From: an uncultured Kiloniellaceae bacterium
GTDB taxonomy: Bacteria > Pseudomonadota > Alphaproteobacteria > Kiloniellales > Kiloniellaceae
Direction of reading: 5' to 3'
Length of the DNA: 64,000 bases
NCBI GenBank assembly: GCA_947493695.1
Contig: CANLSF010000004.1
Location: 434,001-498,000 of the forward strand
Of this stretch, positions 26,417 through 34,983 are shown piece after piece (the stretch's first letter is position 1; each line of letters begins with the position of its first letter). The notes under the pieces are model-generated. The model was not told the origin of the DNA, made no database searches, and worked only from the letters and a program-made list of their open reading frames with translations. Both the position numbers and the translations under genes were made by a program.

Positions 26417-27369
26417 GCGTAGTGCACCTTTCGTTCGACCAGATAGCGTTGCACCAGGGTGATGAAGAGGACGAAAACCAGGAAGACGATGGTGATCGCG
26501 GCTCCCATGCCCATGAGGTTCTGCTTAATCGCCTTCTCGTAGATCGCGTACATCATGACGTAGGTGGTCTTGGAAGGTCCGCCTGAGGTGAGGGCTTCGA
26601 CCGTATCGAAGACCTGGAAAGAGCGAATGGAGGAGATGGTCACGACAAAGACCGTCGTCGGCCCCAACATGGGCCAGGTTACCAGCCGGAAGCGCTCCCA
26701 GGCGCTGCGCGCGCCGTCCATCTCGGCGGCATGCATCAGCTCACGCGGAATGCCGGTCAGGCCCGCCAGGTAGAGCACCATGTTGAAGCCGAAGCCCTGC
26801 CAGATACCTATGAAACAGATGGTCCAGATGGCATAGTCGCGGTCCCGCAACCAGAGCGGAAATTCGTTGTTTGCGCAGGCATGGCCGTACCAGGTCTCCG
26901 CGCCGTTCACAAAGGGCAGCCAGCCCCAATCGAACACCGACTGGATCAGGGTTCCGCAGCCCGCGGCGAGTGTGTCGTTGACCATGCCGATTGTCGGATG
27001 CAGCGCAAACTCCCAGACGATCGCCATGGCTAGCAGTGCCGCCATGACCGGCAGGAAGAAGATGGTCTTGTATAGATCCCGCCCGAACTTAAGGGAGTTG
27101 ATCAGAAGCGCTGCGCCCAGCCCCAGTGCAACGGAGATCGGAACCACGGTCAGCACATAGATCGCCGTGGACCGCAGCATCTTCGTGTAGGTCGAATGGC
27201 TCGCAATTTTTTCGTAGTTCTTTGTGCCGACCCATCGGGCGCCGTCGTTGCCCAGACTGTAATCCGTAAAGGAGAGCCCGCCGGCAATGATGATCGGCGC
27301 GATCAGGATCACCAGCATCAGAAGAACGGCAGGACCGACGAACCAGAGGGGGGCAGTTCGGTTGCTCAC
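26413..27369 (-). CDS. Ugp-like ABC transporter permease (UgpA type)
   Basis: A 318-residue MalF-type permease with six membrane segments and the coupling loop HAAEMDGARSAWERFRLVTWP. Between the third and fourth segments there is a Cys-containing periplasmic insertion (AAGCGTLIQSVF, HACANNEFPLWLRDRD) longer than in E. coli UgpA. The start is GTG, sharing one base with the TAG of the ATPase gene. Together with the next gene it forms the channel. Confidence 0.9.
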   Translation of the reverse strand: MSNRTAPLWFVGPAVLLMLVILIAPIIIAGGLSFTDYSLGNDGARWVGTKNYEKIASHSTYTKMLRSTAIYVLTVVPISVALGLGAALLINSLKFGRDLYKTIFFLPVMAALLAMAIVWEFALHPTIGMVNDTLAAGCGTLIQSVFDWGWLPFVNGAETWYGHACANNEFPLWLRDRDYAIWTICFIGIWQGFGFNMVLYLAGLTGIPRELMHAAEMDGARSAWERFRLVTWPMLGPTTVFVVTISSIRSFQVFDTVEALTSGGPSKTTYVMMYAIYEKAIKQNLMGMGAAITIVFLVFVLFITLVQRYLVERKVHYA

Positions 27370-28529
27370 TATGCAACCTCACGAGCGAGGTCGAGCGTCT
27401 CTTCAAAACGCAGGCGCGCACCGTCGCGCCCAAAGACCATGGCCGCACCGCGGGTTTGCGCAACACGCACCTGATCACCGAATGACAAATGCGCGGCCGA
27501 TTCCGGGTTGGACCGAACCGTCAGGGTCTCATGTCCGTCGTTGACACTCAGATGCAGGTAGATATCCGAGCCCAGGTTTTCGAAATGACGAACCTGTGCC
27601 GTCACAATTTCATCACCTTCGGCGATATCCGAAATGGTCAGATGTTCTGGACGCAGGCCAACAGCGATCTCCTGCGGAGATGCCAGAACACGCCTCTGGA
27701 GACTCTTGCCGAAGAGCGTGACCCGCCCGGAATTGTCGAGTTCCCCGCTCAGCAGGTTGATCTTCGGGCTACCCACGAACTCTGCAACGCGCCGGTTTGC
27801 CGGGTCGGCATATATCCGCGAAGGCGTATCCAGTTGCAGGACTTCGCCGCCCATCATGACCGCCATGCGCGTCGACATGGTCAGGGCTTCCGCCTGGTCA
27901 TGGGTTACGTAGATGAAGGTTGAGTCCAGTCTGCGATGTAAATCGCTCAGTTCGGTGCGCATATGAACCCGTAACGCGGCATCCAGATTGGACAGCGGTT
28001 CGTCCATCAGGAACGCAACCGGGCGACGGACCATGGCCCGCCCCAGTGCCGCGCGCTGGCGCTGACCGCCCGAAAGCTGACCGGGCTTACGCGCCAGCAG
28101 CGGTTCGATCTTCAGGACTTCGGCGGTTTCCGCAACGGCCTGCGACATAAGATGTAACTTCTCTGCCGCCCCCGGCATAAAACGCCCGACCATGGGCAGG
28201 CGTTGCGCGACACTCAGGTCACGCAAGCGCAACGGCGTCATCATGTTTTCGCGGACGCTCAGATGCGGGTAAAGCGCATAGGACTGGAACACCATGGCCA
28301 GGTCGCGGTCACTGGCGCGGACTCCGTCCACCAGTCGCTCACCGATACGAACCGAGCCGCTGTCCTGCGTTTCAAGTCCGGCAATAATCCGCAGCAAAGT
28401 TGACTTTCCGCAGCCGGACGGACCGACGAGTGTCAGGAATTCGCCGTCCATGACTTCCAGGTCGATCCCCTTCAATACCTTTTCTTCAGAAAAAGACTTC
28501 TCGATCCTCGAAAGGACAATATTGGCCAC
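27369..28529 (-). CDS. Ugp-like ABC transporter ATP-binding protein (UgpC type)
   Basis: A 386-residue ATPase with Walker A GPSGCGKSTLL, Q-loop VFQSYALYPHLSV, signature LSGGQRQRAALGRAM, Walker B VAFLMDEPLSNLD and switch region YVTHDQAEALTM. A C-terminal MalK/UgpC-type regulatory TOBE region follows (residues about 240-386). Between the Q-loop and signature there is an extra segment (PMVGRFMPGAAEKLHLM). I chose GTG 28529 because the family starts there (ANIVLSRIEKSF) and GGGGGA lies 7 nt upstream; ATG 28550 is the alternative. It is the first gene of the operon, divergent from lysR. Confidence 0.9.
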   Translation of the reverse strand: MANIVLSRIEKSFSEEKVLKGIDLEVMDGEFLTLVGPSGCGKSTLLRIIAGLETQDSGSVRIGERLVDGVRASDRDLAMVFQSYALYPHLSVRENMMTPLRLRDLSVAQRLPMVGRFMPGAAEKLHLMSQAVAETAEVLKIEPLLARKPGQLSGGQRQRAALGRAMVRRPVAFLMDEPLSNLDAALRVHMRTELSDLHRRLDSTFIYVTHDQAEALTMSTRMAVMMGGEVLQLDTPSRIYADPANRRVAEFVGSPKINLLSGELDNSGRVTLFGKSLQRRVLASPQEIAVGLRPEHLTISDIAEGDEIVTAQVRHFENLGSDIYLHLSVNDGHETLTVRSNPESAAHLSFGDQVRVAQTRGAAMVFGRDGARLRFEETLDLAREVA

Positions 28530-28580
28530 GCCCTCTTCCCCCAAATCCATCTCGATGAATTCAGGTTTAGCAAAAGAAAT

Positions 28581-28619
28581 TTACATCCGTGTGACGTGAT
28601 ATTAGCCGCACTAATGTAA
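28581..28619. promoter_or_regulatory. Nested dyad, probable LysR operator
   Basis: The 145-nt gap between the ABC operon and the divergent lysR gene holds two nested inverted repeats: an outer TTACAT (28581-28586) with ATGTAA (28614-28619), and an inner ATTAG-N5-CTAAT (28601-28615). The inner one fits the T-N11-A rule for LysR-type binding sites. It is placed 52-72 nt upstream of the ATPase start. Confidence 0.65.
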
Positions 28620-28674
28620 CACTTAACAGCTATGGACTGAGGGGCTGTTCAACCTTCAATCAGGACCTGAAGCA

Positions 28675-29562
28675 ATGAGACCAAGTCCCTATCAGATCAC
28701 TGCCTTCACTCATGCGGCGCGAGAGAAGTCTTTTTCCAAGGCTGCAGCTGTTTTAGGGGTGACGCAGTCCTCAATCACCCAACACGTCGCGAAGCTGGAG
28801 CGTCTCATGGGTACGCAGTTGCTTCTGCGGCGGCGCGAGGGCCTGGAGTTGACCAAAGCCGGTCAGGACCTCTTTGCCGTTTCAGATCGCCTGCGTACCC
28901 TGGAGCAGCTGATTGCCGAAAAGATCGACGACTACAGCGAGCTCTCCGCCGGAAACCTCCGTATCATCGCCAACGCGCCCCGTCCGGCCCTGCCCGCCAT
29001 TGCACGTTACGGCGCCCTTTATCCGCAGGTTCAAATCGAGTTTTCGCTCGCCGGCTGGACCATGGCGATGCAAAAGCTGCGCGAGCGTGAGGTGGAGATT
29101 GCCGTCATCGTATCGCCCGAGCGCAGCGACGATCTCTTCATTCGGGACATCGGCATCTCCCGCTACAAAGCTTTTGTTCGCAGAGATCATCCGATCGCAA
29201 AACGTAAAAAAATCTGCCTGCAGGATCTCGCCGACGAAGTTCTGATCCTGCCCGAAGACGGCTCGCTGACTCAGAAGCTCATCAGCGCCAAGGCCAGGAA
29301 GCTCGGCATCACCTTTTCCCGTCTAATCAAGACCACAAGCTTTCCGGTGGTCAAGGAAGCCATCCTGCATGGCGTCGGCATTGGTCTGATGCTGGAAGAC
29401 GGCCAGTTCCCCTCCAATCACCTCGTTGCCCTGGAGATCGAGGAGATGAACGAGGCGCACAGCCTTTGCGTCGTAACGCCCGCCGATAAGCGGGACTTAC
29501 GGCTGGTGAAGAGCTTCTTTAATGTGGTTGTGGATGCGTCTTACGACCTACCGAAAGTATAA
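28675..29562 (+). CDS. LysR-family transcriptional regulator
   Basis: A 295-residue regulator. The N-terminal winged HTH is clear: FTHAAREKSFSKAAAVLGVTQSSITQHVAKLERLMGTQL, read here in consecutive pieces of residues 11-50. The C-terminal part has the two-lobed inducer-binding fold starting at about residue 92 (GNLRIIANAPRP). It is divergent from the Ugp-like operon, and a LysR-type dyad lies between them, so control of that operon in response to its substrate or a breakdown product is likely. The inducer is unknown. Confidence 0.9.
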   Translation: MRPSPYQITAFTHAAREKSFSKAAAVLGVTQSSITQHVAKLERLMGTQLLLRRREGLELTKAGQDLFAVSDRLRTLEQLIAEKIDDYSELSAGNLRIIANAPRPALPAIARYGALYPQVQIEFSLAGWTMAMQKLREREVEIAVIVSPERSDDLFIRDIGISRYKAFVRRDHPIAKRKKICLQDLADEVLILPEDGSLTQKLISAKARKLGITFSRLIKTTSFPVVKEAILHGVGIGLMLEDGQFPSNHLVALEIEEMNEAHSLCVVTPADKRDLRLVKSFFNVVVDASYDLPKV

Positions 29563-29608
29563 CCGAATGCAGGCGCTGCTGAAGACTGCGGACGGGCGCG
29601 CCTTACGC

Positions 29609-29785
29609 TCACACCGTGGGTAATAATGACGTCTCGGGCATGACAAAGACTCGTCCGATACCGGCGGTTTCACCCCCAATGCCCGCGCGGCGCAGACAGC
29701 TCCACATCTGAGCCTGATGGCTGGTAATCGCCGGTTTTCCAACTAACTCTTCGGTCTCCCGGGCAAGCTCGAGAGAGCAAATGCT
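29609..29785 (-). pseudogene. Remnant of an Asp/Glu racemase-family (maleate isomerase-type) gene
   Basis: About 58 codons on the minus strand read LELARETEELVGKPAITSHQ followed by AQMWSCLRRAGIGGETAGIGRVF. This matches the C-terminal end of maleate cis-trans isomerase/arylmalonate decarboxylase proteins, where the pattern is ETxxGKPVVTSNQAxxWxxLRxAGI. The upstream sequence on the same strand no longer looks like the family, and the catalytic cysteines are absent. I infer a decayed gene left downstream of the M24 protein gene. Confidence 0.55.
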
Positions 29786-29906
29786 GCCAGATCGGTAGAA
29801 ATAAAAATGAAACCGGGCTTTACCCGCCAGTCTTGACCGGCATCGAGTTCGGAGCCCGTGCCGCCGACTGAAGCCTATCACCCGTCTTGAATACCGCTGA
29901 TCTCAG

Positions 29907-31055
29907 CTAAAGCACAACGTCTTCCAACGCCTTCGGGTGTTGGGTCAATTGCTCATATCCGTCTTCCGTCACGATGAAGCTGTCCCCGACCTGGGCTCGG
30001 AAGCTGTTGGCAATGCTGACGGAGCCGTCGACGGCCAGGACCATACCCGGCTGCAAAACCGTTTCATCGCCAAACACGAGCTGTGGCTTTTCCAGAAAAC
30101 TGAAGCCGGTCGCCCGGCCGCAGCGGAAGGGATACTCGTAGCCTGCACCCTGGATAACCTCGGCGTAAGCCGCGTGAATTTCTTCCGCCGTCACGCCTGG
30201 GCGGAGCAGTTTGAGCGCGGCGGCCTGACTTTCCACGGCCACCTGATAGACCGCTTCCTGAGACCTGTCGCCGATCTCGCCGATCCAGAAGGTCCGGTCG
30301 AAACCCAGCTTGAAGCGGTGAAAATTGGTCATGCCGCAGAAACACAGAAACACCGGTTCGCCCCGGCGCATCACCCGGGTTGTCGCGCGGTGGTGCGGCT
30401 TGGTGATCTCCCCGCCGGACGCCATGATCTGGAGAAAATGAGTGTTCGGGGACATCCGCGCATCCTGGTAATGCGCTTCGAGCAGTTCGGCCGCCTTACG
30501 CGTCCCTGCGGCGGAGGTGGCCAGCGCCACTTCGTACTCCGGGACGCCATCGCCGATTGCCCCGCGCCCGGCTTCCATCATCGCCATCGCCACCTGGCCT
30601 GCGTGCCGGGCAAGGCTCAATTCCTCCGCCGACTTGATCATGCGCATGTCTGAAACAATGGGCGTGACGTCCCCCAACCGCGACGCCGCGATGATTGTAT
30701 CGAGATAGTTGTGCACAAGAGGCGGCATGACGTTCGGCTCGATGGCCACCCTGCCCCGACCGGCAAGCGATGCCGGTAAAGCCGCGCGCCACTCTTCACC
30801 CATACCGTCGTTCCAGACTTCGATCCGGTCCACGACAGCGGCGGCTTCGGCCATATCCAGTTCCATGCTGGGCGTGATCAGCAGGCTTTTGCCCGCTCTC
30901 GGCACAACAAGGATCGTGGGCCGCCCGAATTCCATATGGAGATAGTCGTAATAGCCGGTGAAGTAATAAACACTGTCGTCGTCGGTGATAAGCGCGACAT
31001 CGAAATCCGCCTCAGCCAGCTTCTCTCGCAACGCCTTCATTCGCCGTGCAAACAT
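29907..31055 (-). CDS. Creatinase/prolidase-like M24 family protein lacking metal ligands
   Basis: A 382-residue protein with the two-domain M24 architecture: a creatinase N-terminal domain (residues 1-130, VALITDDDSVYYFTGYYDYL) and a pita-bread C-terminal domain. Of the five metal ligands, the first Asp is missing (FLCFCGMTNFHRFKLGFDRT keeps only the second), the His of the GHG motif reads CGRATGFSF, and the last Glu region reads FRAQVGDSFIVT. It therefore resembles creatinase or ectoine-hydrolase-type members, which work without metals, more than aminopeptidase P. The substrate is likely a small amidine, urea or amide compound; this is inference. A racemase remnant lies 121 nt downstream. 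Confidence 0.8.
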   Translation of the reverse strand: MFARRMKALREKLAEADFDVALITDDDSVYYFTGYYDYLHMEFGRPTILVVPRAGKSLLITPSMELDMAEAAAVVDRIEVWNDGMGEEWRAALPASLAGRGRVAIEPNVMPPLVHNYLDTIIAASRLGDVTPIVSDMRMIKSAEELSLARHAGQVAMAMMEAGRGAIGDGVPEYEVALATSAAGTRKAAELLEAHYQDARMSPNTHFLQIMASGGEITKPHHRATTRVMRRGEPVFLCFCGMTNFHRFKLGFDRTFWIGEIGDRSQEAVYQVAVESQAAALKLLRPGVTAEEIHAAYAEVIQGAGYEYPFRCGRATGFSFLEKPQLVFGDETVLQPGMVLAVDGSVSIANSFRAQVGDSFIVTEDGYEQLTQHPKALEDVVL

Positions 31056-31464
31056 ATCTGCCGCTTCCTTATTCGCGTCATCGGGCTCCGCATCGCAGGT
31101 TCCTGCAACGCTATGACCGGCAAGGCTTTTTCGGCAAGTGCAAAAAACTCAACGCTGTTGCAGTTTTTGTAGGCGTGGCCAAGCCGGTGATATCCTGTCG
31201 CGACGCTGAGGATCAGAACCATGTCATGACACCGACGTAGGTGATGAACATGTGCATGGTCGTCACGCAGCACCAAGCGGTATTCGTTGCCATCGATATC
31301 GCCATCGGCAAGAGGCTTTTCTGCTTTTTCCAATCCAAGCTTGAGTGGCTGCTGCTAAGCTGCTTCCAAATCGAGGACTGATGGAGCTGGGGATGGCTAA
31401 ATGAACAAAGCCGTTGCACAGGCACAATCTGTTACCTATGTCTCAGGACTGGACCCGGAAGAAA
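31056..31464. other. Interval between the M24 gene and tRNA-Arg; no confident gene
   Basis: No recognisable gene lies here. A minus-strand frame (31037-31333, TTG start, 98 codons, His-rich centre DDHAHVHHLRRCHD) would overlap the M24 start by 19 nt, but it matches no family I know and has an in-frame stop just upstream. I regard it as doubtful. Confidence 0.4.
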
Positions 31465-31541
<77 letters not shown>

Positions 31542-31697
31542 ATCGAGGGCCATGAAGCGGCCCTGAAGAGGATTTCTTCTTATGGCAGATTTCGGGCCGT
31601 GAGGGCAACTGCTCACGCAAAATGTCGCGAATGCGCTGAAAATCGCCGAATTACGCGATAACTGTACAGAAAATAGCTGTAAAGGCAGCGCCTGGGC

Positions 31698-32003
31698 TTA
31701 GTGGGTCCAGCGACCGGTCCGCTTGAAGGCGAAATTGTCGGCATAGGCCTTGGGTGAGAGTTTACGCTCACGTGGTTGCTCCAGTGTATACATGCAGCCT
31801 TTTCGCTGGGCGTAGGCGATGGCTTCGTCTTTGCTGTCGAACCAGAGACGCAGCTGGGTCTTGGTGTCGGCGGACGAAGTCCAACCCATTAGGGGTTCAA
31901 CCTGACGCGCGGTCTCAGGCTCGAACTCGACGACCCAGCGATCTGCGCGGGCGCGACCCGATTGCATCGCTGTTTTGGGAGGCTGAAAGATACGCACCTG
32001 CAT
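31698..32003 (-). CDS. NDUFS4-like complex I accessory subunit
   Basis: A 101-residue protein matching the alphaproteobacterial/mitochondrial NDUFS4 (ETC complex I 18-kDa) family: VRIFQPPKTAMQSGRARADRW, WVVEFEPETARQVEPLMGWTSS, then WFDSKDEAIAYAQRKG and the end NFAFKRTGRWTH. In mitochondria the subunit stabilises the NADH-binding arm of complex I. It is a single gene lying between two tRNA genes, as is common for this subunit in alphaproteobacteria. Confidence 0.9.
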   Translation of the reverse strand: MQVRIFQPPKTAMQSGRARADRWVVEFEPETARQVEPLMGWTSSADTKTQLRLWFDSKDEAIAYAQRKGCMYTLEQPRERKLSPKAYADNFAFKRTGRWTH

Positions 32004-32224
32004 CGACCTGTCCTTCGGACTAACTGCACACCAGCCCTATCGGGCACTCAAACTGACGAATGGCCCAACTTAACGCAGCAATCTCTATGCCGGGTTAACC
32101 TGCCATCTAATCTCGAATTTAAGGTGATTCGGTGTCCGGGGTCCAGCGCGGCTGCAGTTTTGAACGCCCGAAAAAGCGAACCGCCCACCAAAACCAGCGT
32201 AAGAAATGACCACCGATGTTTTGA

Positions 32225-32301
<77 letters not shown>

Positions 32302-32445
32302 ACTGCGCGGAACCTAAGACTTCTTTCTGACGATGGCAACCAGATTGAGTCGTCTTTTTTACAAAAAATGCATCCTGCTGTCTCAGGCCGCTTCCGACTA
32401 AGGAAAAATCCCTGAAAACTGGGCCTAATCCACTGATTTACATGC

Positions 32446-32871
32446 TCAATTAGTGACGTCTGCCGGTTCATTGTCTTGCTCAAATTGCGGCAAACCGTCA
32501 TTCAGCTCGTAATAATCGCCCTTATCGGCGACAAAAATATGCATTTCCGATGATAAATCAGATGCATTTTCCAGGCTGCCGGCCGCAATCGCGATTCGCC
32601 CCGAACCATGTTGCTCCCAGAAAAGGGTCGAACCGCAATCTCCGCAAAAGCCACGCCGGGCAATATCGCTGGCGTGATACCATTTCAAGCTACTGTCCCT
32701 GATGAAGCGGAAATGCTCATGGGAGGCGTCGCTTGAGGCCAGGAAATGTCCGGTCATCTTCCGACACTGCCCGCAATGGCAGTTCACCACGGATCCAAGC
32801 GGACCATCGATCTCAAACACCACTGCGCCGCAAAGGCAAACGCCACGCGTTACGGACTTGTCCTTTGTCAT
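32446..32871 (-). CDS. GFA/CENP-V family zinc protein
   Basis: A 141-residue protein of the GFA family, whose name comes from glutathione-dependent formaldehyde-activating enzyme although most members have unknown substrates. The seven zinc-binding cysteines are visible as CLCG, CHCGQC and CGDC motifs. ATG 32871 (MTKDKSVTRGVCLCG) is the family-like start. The upstream GNAT gene on the same strand ends 59 nt before. A second GFA protein is encoded at 52760-53182. Confidence 0.88.
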   Translation of the reverse strand: MTKDKSVTRGVCLCGAVVFEIDGPLGSVVNCHCGQCRKMTGHFLASSDASHEHFRFIRDSSLKWYHASDIARRGFCGDCGSTLFWEQHGSGRIAIAAGSLENASDLSSEMHIFVADKGDYYELNDGLPQFEQDNEPADVTN

Positions 32872-32930
32872 ATCTGAACACTTCCTTCTCTTGATCCGGG
32901 CCGGGAAGGCCAATTCCAGGCGCTCAGGCT

Positions 32931-33512
32931 TCACGAAATCACCAGATTTTTACGCATAATAGGCCGGGTGTCCGAGCGCCTGAGCACCTCGCTGAAACCA
33001 GCTTGATGAAAGGCCTTTTCAAATCCGGTCCAGGCATAGACAGCCGGATAAGGCTTTTTGTTCGGCGCAATGGGGTAACCTTCCAGGATACGTCCGCCCT
33101 GCTCCCGAACGAACGCACTCGCCGCCTGAAGCAGTGCCACCGACAATCCCATCTTTCGATGACTCTTACGGATCAGGAAACAGGAAACACTCCAAACCTC
33201 CTCCCCGTCTACCGATTTCAAAACCCGCGAGTTCTCAAGGCGTGGAAATGCCGTTCGCGGCGCGAGCGAGCACCAGGCCACAGCCGTCGATCCGTCATAG
33301 GCCAGGAGTCCAGGCGGAGGACCTGATTCGAAATTCTTCTTCATTTCCAGACGATTACCTTCGCCTTTCTGGGCTTCGAAGGCTTTGTTCGTCAGGCGCC
33401 AGGTCATGCACCAACAGCCACCATAACCGCCTTTTTCTCCCATCAGGTCTTCGAAATCGGGCCAGCAATCTGCAGTCGCAGCCCGGATAATGATCTCTTT
33501 GCCTTCAGACAC
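32931..33512 (-). CDS. GNAT-family N-acetyltransferase
   Basis: A 193-residue protein with a GTG start. The acetyl-CoA binding part is seen in WSVSCFLIRKSHRKMGLSVALL, where R/KxxG corresponds to the usual RGxG pyrophosphate loop, followed by a helix and LEGYPIAPNKKP. The N-terminus GYGGCWCMTWRL is typical of a GNAT subgroup with a conserved WCM motif. The acceptor is unknown. Confidence 0.82.
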   Translation of the reverse strand: MSEGKEIIIRAATADCWPDFEDLMGEKGGYGGCWCMTWRLTNKAFEAQKGEGNRLEMKKNFESGPPPGLLAYDGSTAVAWCSLAPRTAFPRLENSRVLKSVDGEEVWSVSCFLIRKSHRKMGLSVALLQAASAFVREQGGRILEGYPIAPNKKPYPAVYAWTGFEKAFHQAGFSEVLRRSDTRPIMRKNLVIS

Positions 33513-33682
33513 TCGTAGCCCGTCCTCATCACTGCCTTATTGCCAAGAAATCATATTATGTTCGTGTTTTGTTCTCAAGCTATTTTCACCATGGCGGAGC
33601 CTCTCTTCGTACTGCAAAAGACTTTGCCCAAGTGCTCTATCGAGTCTAGGGTCTGTTCTTCCCCCAACATTCTGAGCACATC

Positions 33683-34021
33683 ATGTTCGACGACAGACTG
33701 CCGACCCATCTCTGGATACAGGCACATATCCGCAGTTGCTCCGTCGAAGGTACGCCCGCGACCGTCATGCACAAGGGCGAGCGTATGAGCGGCATGCTGC
33801 TGCTGAAGCTCAATCAGCTCGATTTGGGATGCCGGGTTCTCACGCAAATGCGTGATATCGATGGCAAACTCGGGTGGATGCCGGCATTAAAGGGCGAACT
33901 GGTGACCGAACGCGAGGCGGATGAATACATCGAACGCGCGGTGAAGCGGGATCCGGATCTTTGGGTCGTCGAAATCGAGAACCGGGACGGCAAACACCCC
34001 TTCGAAGGTAAGATGCTATAG
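33683..34021 (+). CDS. DUF1491 family protein
   Basis: A 112-residue cytoplasmic protein with the DUF1491 pattern: LPTHLWIQAHIRSCSVEGTP, MHKGERMSGMLLLKLNQLD and READEYIERAVKRDPDLWVVE. This family is restricted largely to alphaproteobacteria and has no assigned function. It is divergent from the GNAT gene (170-nt gap). Confidence 0.88.
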   Translation: MFDDRLPTHLWIQAHIRSCSVEGTPATVMHKGERMSGMLLLKLNQLDLGCRVLTQMRDIDGKLGWMPALKGELVTEREADEYIERAVKRDPDLWVVEIENRDGKHPFEGKML

Positions 34022-34125
34022 CCGACCAACATCCAATCGATGCCTCAAGGCTGCCTCATTCCTGACTGAATGGGCCCCTATTCCTTTGCTTTAGTCCTTA
34101 AAACCCCGAGCAAAGGAAGCAACTC

Positions 34126-34875
34126 TTGTCAGACATCGTCAAACAATCCGGTATGGGCCTCGCGACAGCAGGTCTCTTCGTCGCCCTCGGCCTGGGTGGC
34201 GCCGCTGCCTTTCTGGGCAACAGCCTGATCGAAATGCGTCGTGCCGAACGCATTGTATCGGTCAAGGGTCTTTCCGAGCGCGAGGTCGAAGCTTCCATTG
34301 CGAGCTGGCGCCTCCCCTTTCGCGGTACTGCGGACGAACGCCAGGCTGCGGTTGCCGAGGCCATCAAGGCCCGTGACATCATTATCGCCTTTGCGGAAGA
34401 AGGCGGTCTGGAACGAAATGAGCTGGTTGTCGAGCCCTTCACGCTTCGGGTTGAGCGGAATTTCCTGACCATCGATGGCGAGCAGCGGGAGCAACTGCGC
34501 TTCGTCGCTTCCGGTGCGATCCGTCTACGCAGTGACAACATCTCAGCCATCGCCGATCTCACCGCAAACACCCCACTTCTGCTGGACCGTGGCGTTCTCC
34601 TCGGCGATACGGATTATGGCGAAACGCCGCGCGCCGAGTACATTTTCAACGGCATCAATGAGATCAAGCCTGAGATGATTGCCGAGGCGACAAAGAGTGC
34701 CCGTGAAGCCGCACAGCGCTTTGCCGAAGACTCCGGCAGTTCGATTGGCCGGATCGCATCCGCCAACCAGGGCGTCGTTCAGTTTCTTGCCCGCGACGGC
34801 AATTACGACGAGCGATTTGAGCGTTTCAAAGTCATTCGGGTCGTCAGCTCCGTACGTTACGAACTGGTTGAATGA
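34126..34875 (+). CDS. SIMPL-domain (DUF541) membrane-anchored protein
   Basis: A 249-residue protein with a TTG start behind AAAGGAAG, an N-terminal hydrophobic anchor (ATAGLFVALGLGGAAAFLG) and a SIMPL domain beginning ERIVSVKGLSEREVEASIASW. The anchored domain should face the periplasm. Family members form oligomers and some affect stress resistance or outer-membrane physiology; no enzyme activity is established. Confidence 0.85.
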   Translation: MSDIVKQSGMGLATAGLFVALGLGGAAAFLGNSLIEMRRAERIVSVKGLSEREVEASIASWRLPFRGTADERQAAVAEAIKARDIIIAFAEEGGLERNELVVEPFTLRVERNFLTIDGEQREQLRFVASGAIRLRSDNISAIADLTANTPLLLDRGVLLGDTDYGETPRAEYIFNGINEIKPEMIAEATKSAREAAQRFAEDSGSSIGRIASANQGVVQFLARDGNYDERFERFKVIRVVSSVRYELVE

Positions 34876-34983
34876 CCACTCCTGACGCCTCCTAGTCAAT
34901 CGAAGCCACGTTGACGAAAAATTTTCTCACTAAAATCAGTAATACGATCTATAAATTTCCTATATTCGCGATAATCTGCGCGA

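Noticed and set aside
25739-26422. Plus-strand frame of 227 codons opposite the UgpE-like gene
   Set aside because: Same reason: a polar shadow of a permease gene with no start signal or family match.
24127-28529. Firm naming as the glycerol-3-phosphate transporter ugpBAEC
   Set aside because: The order, the phosphoesterase and the LysR control differ from the classic Pho-regulated ugp operon, so ligand identity is left open.
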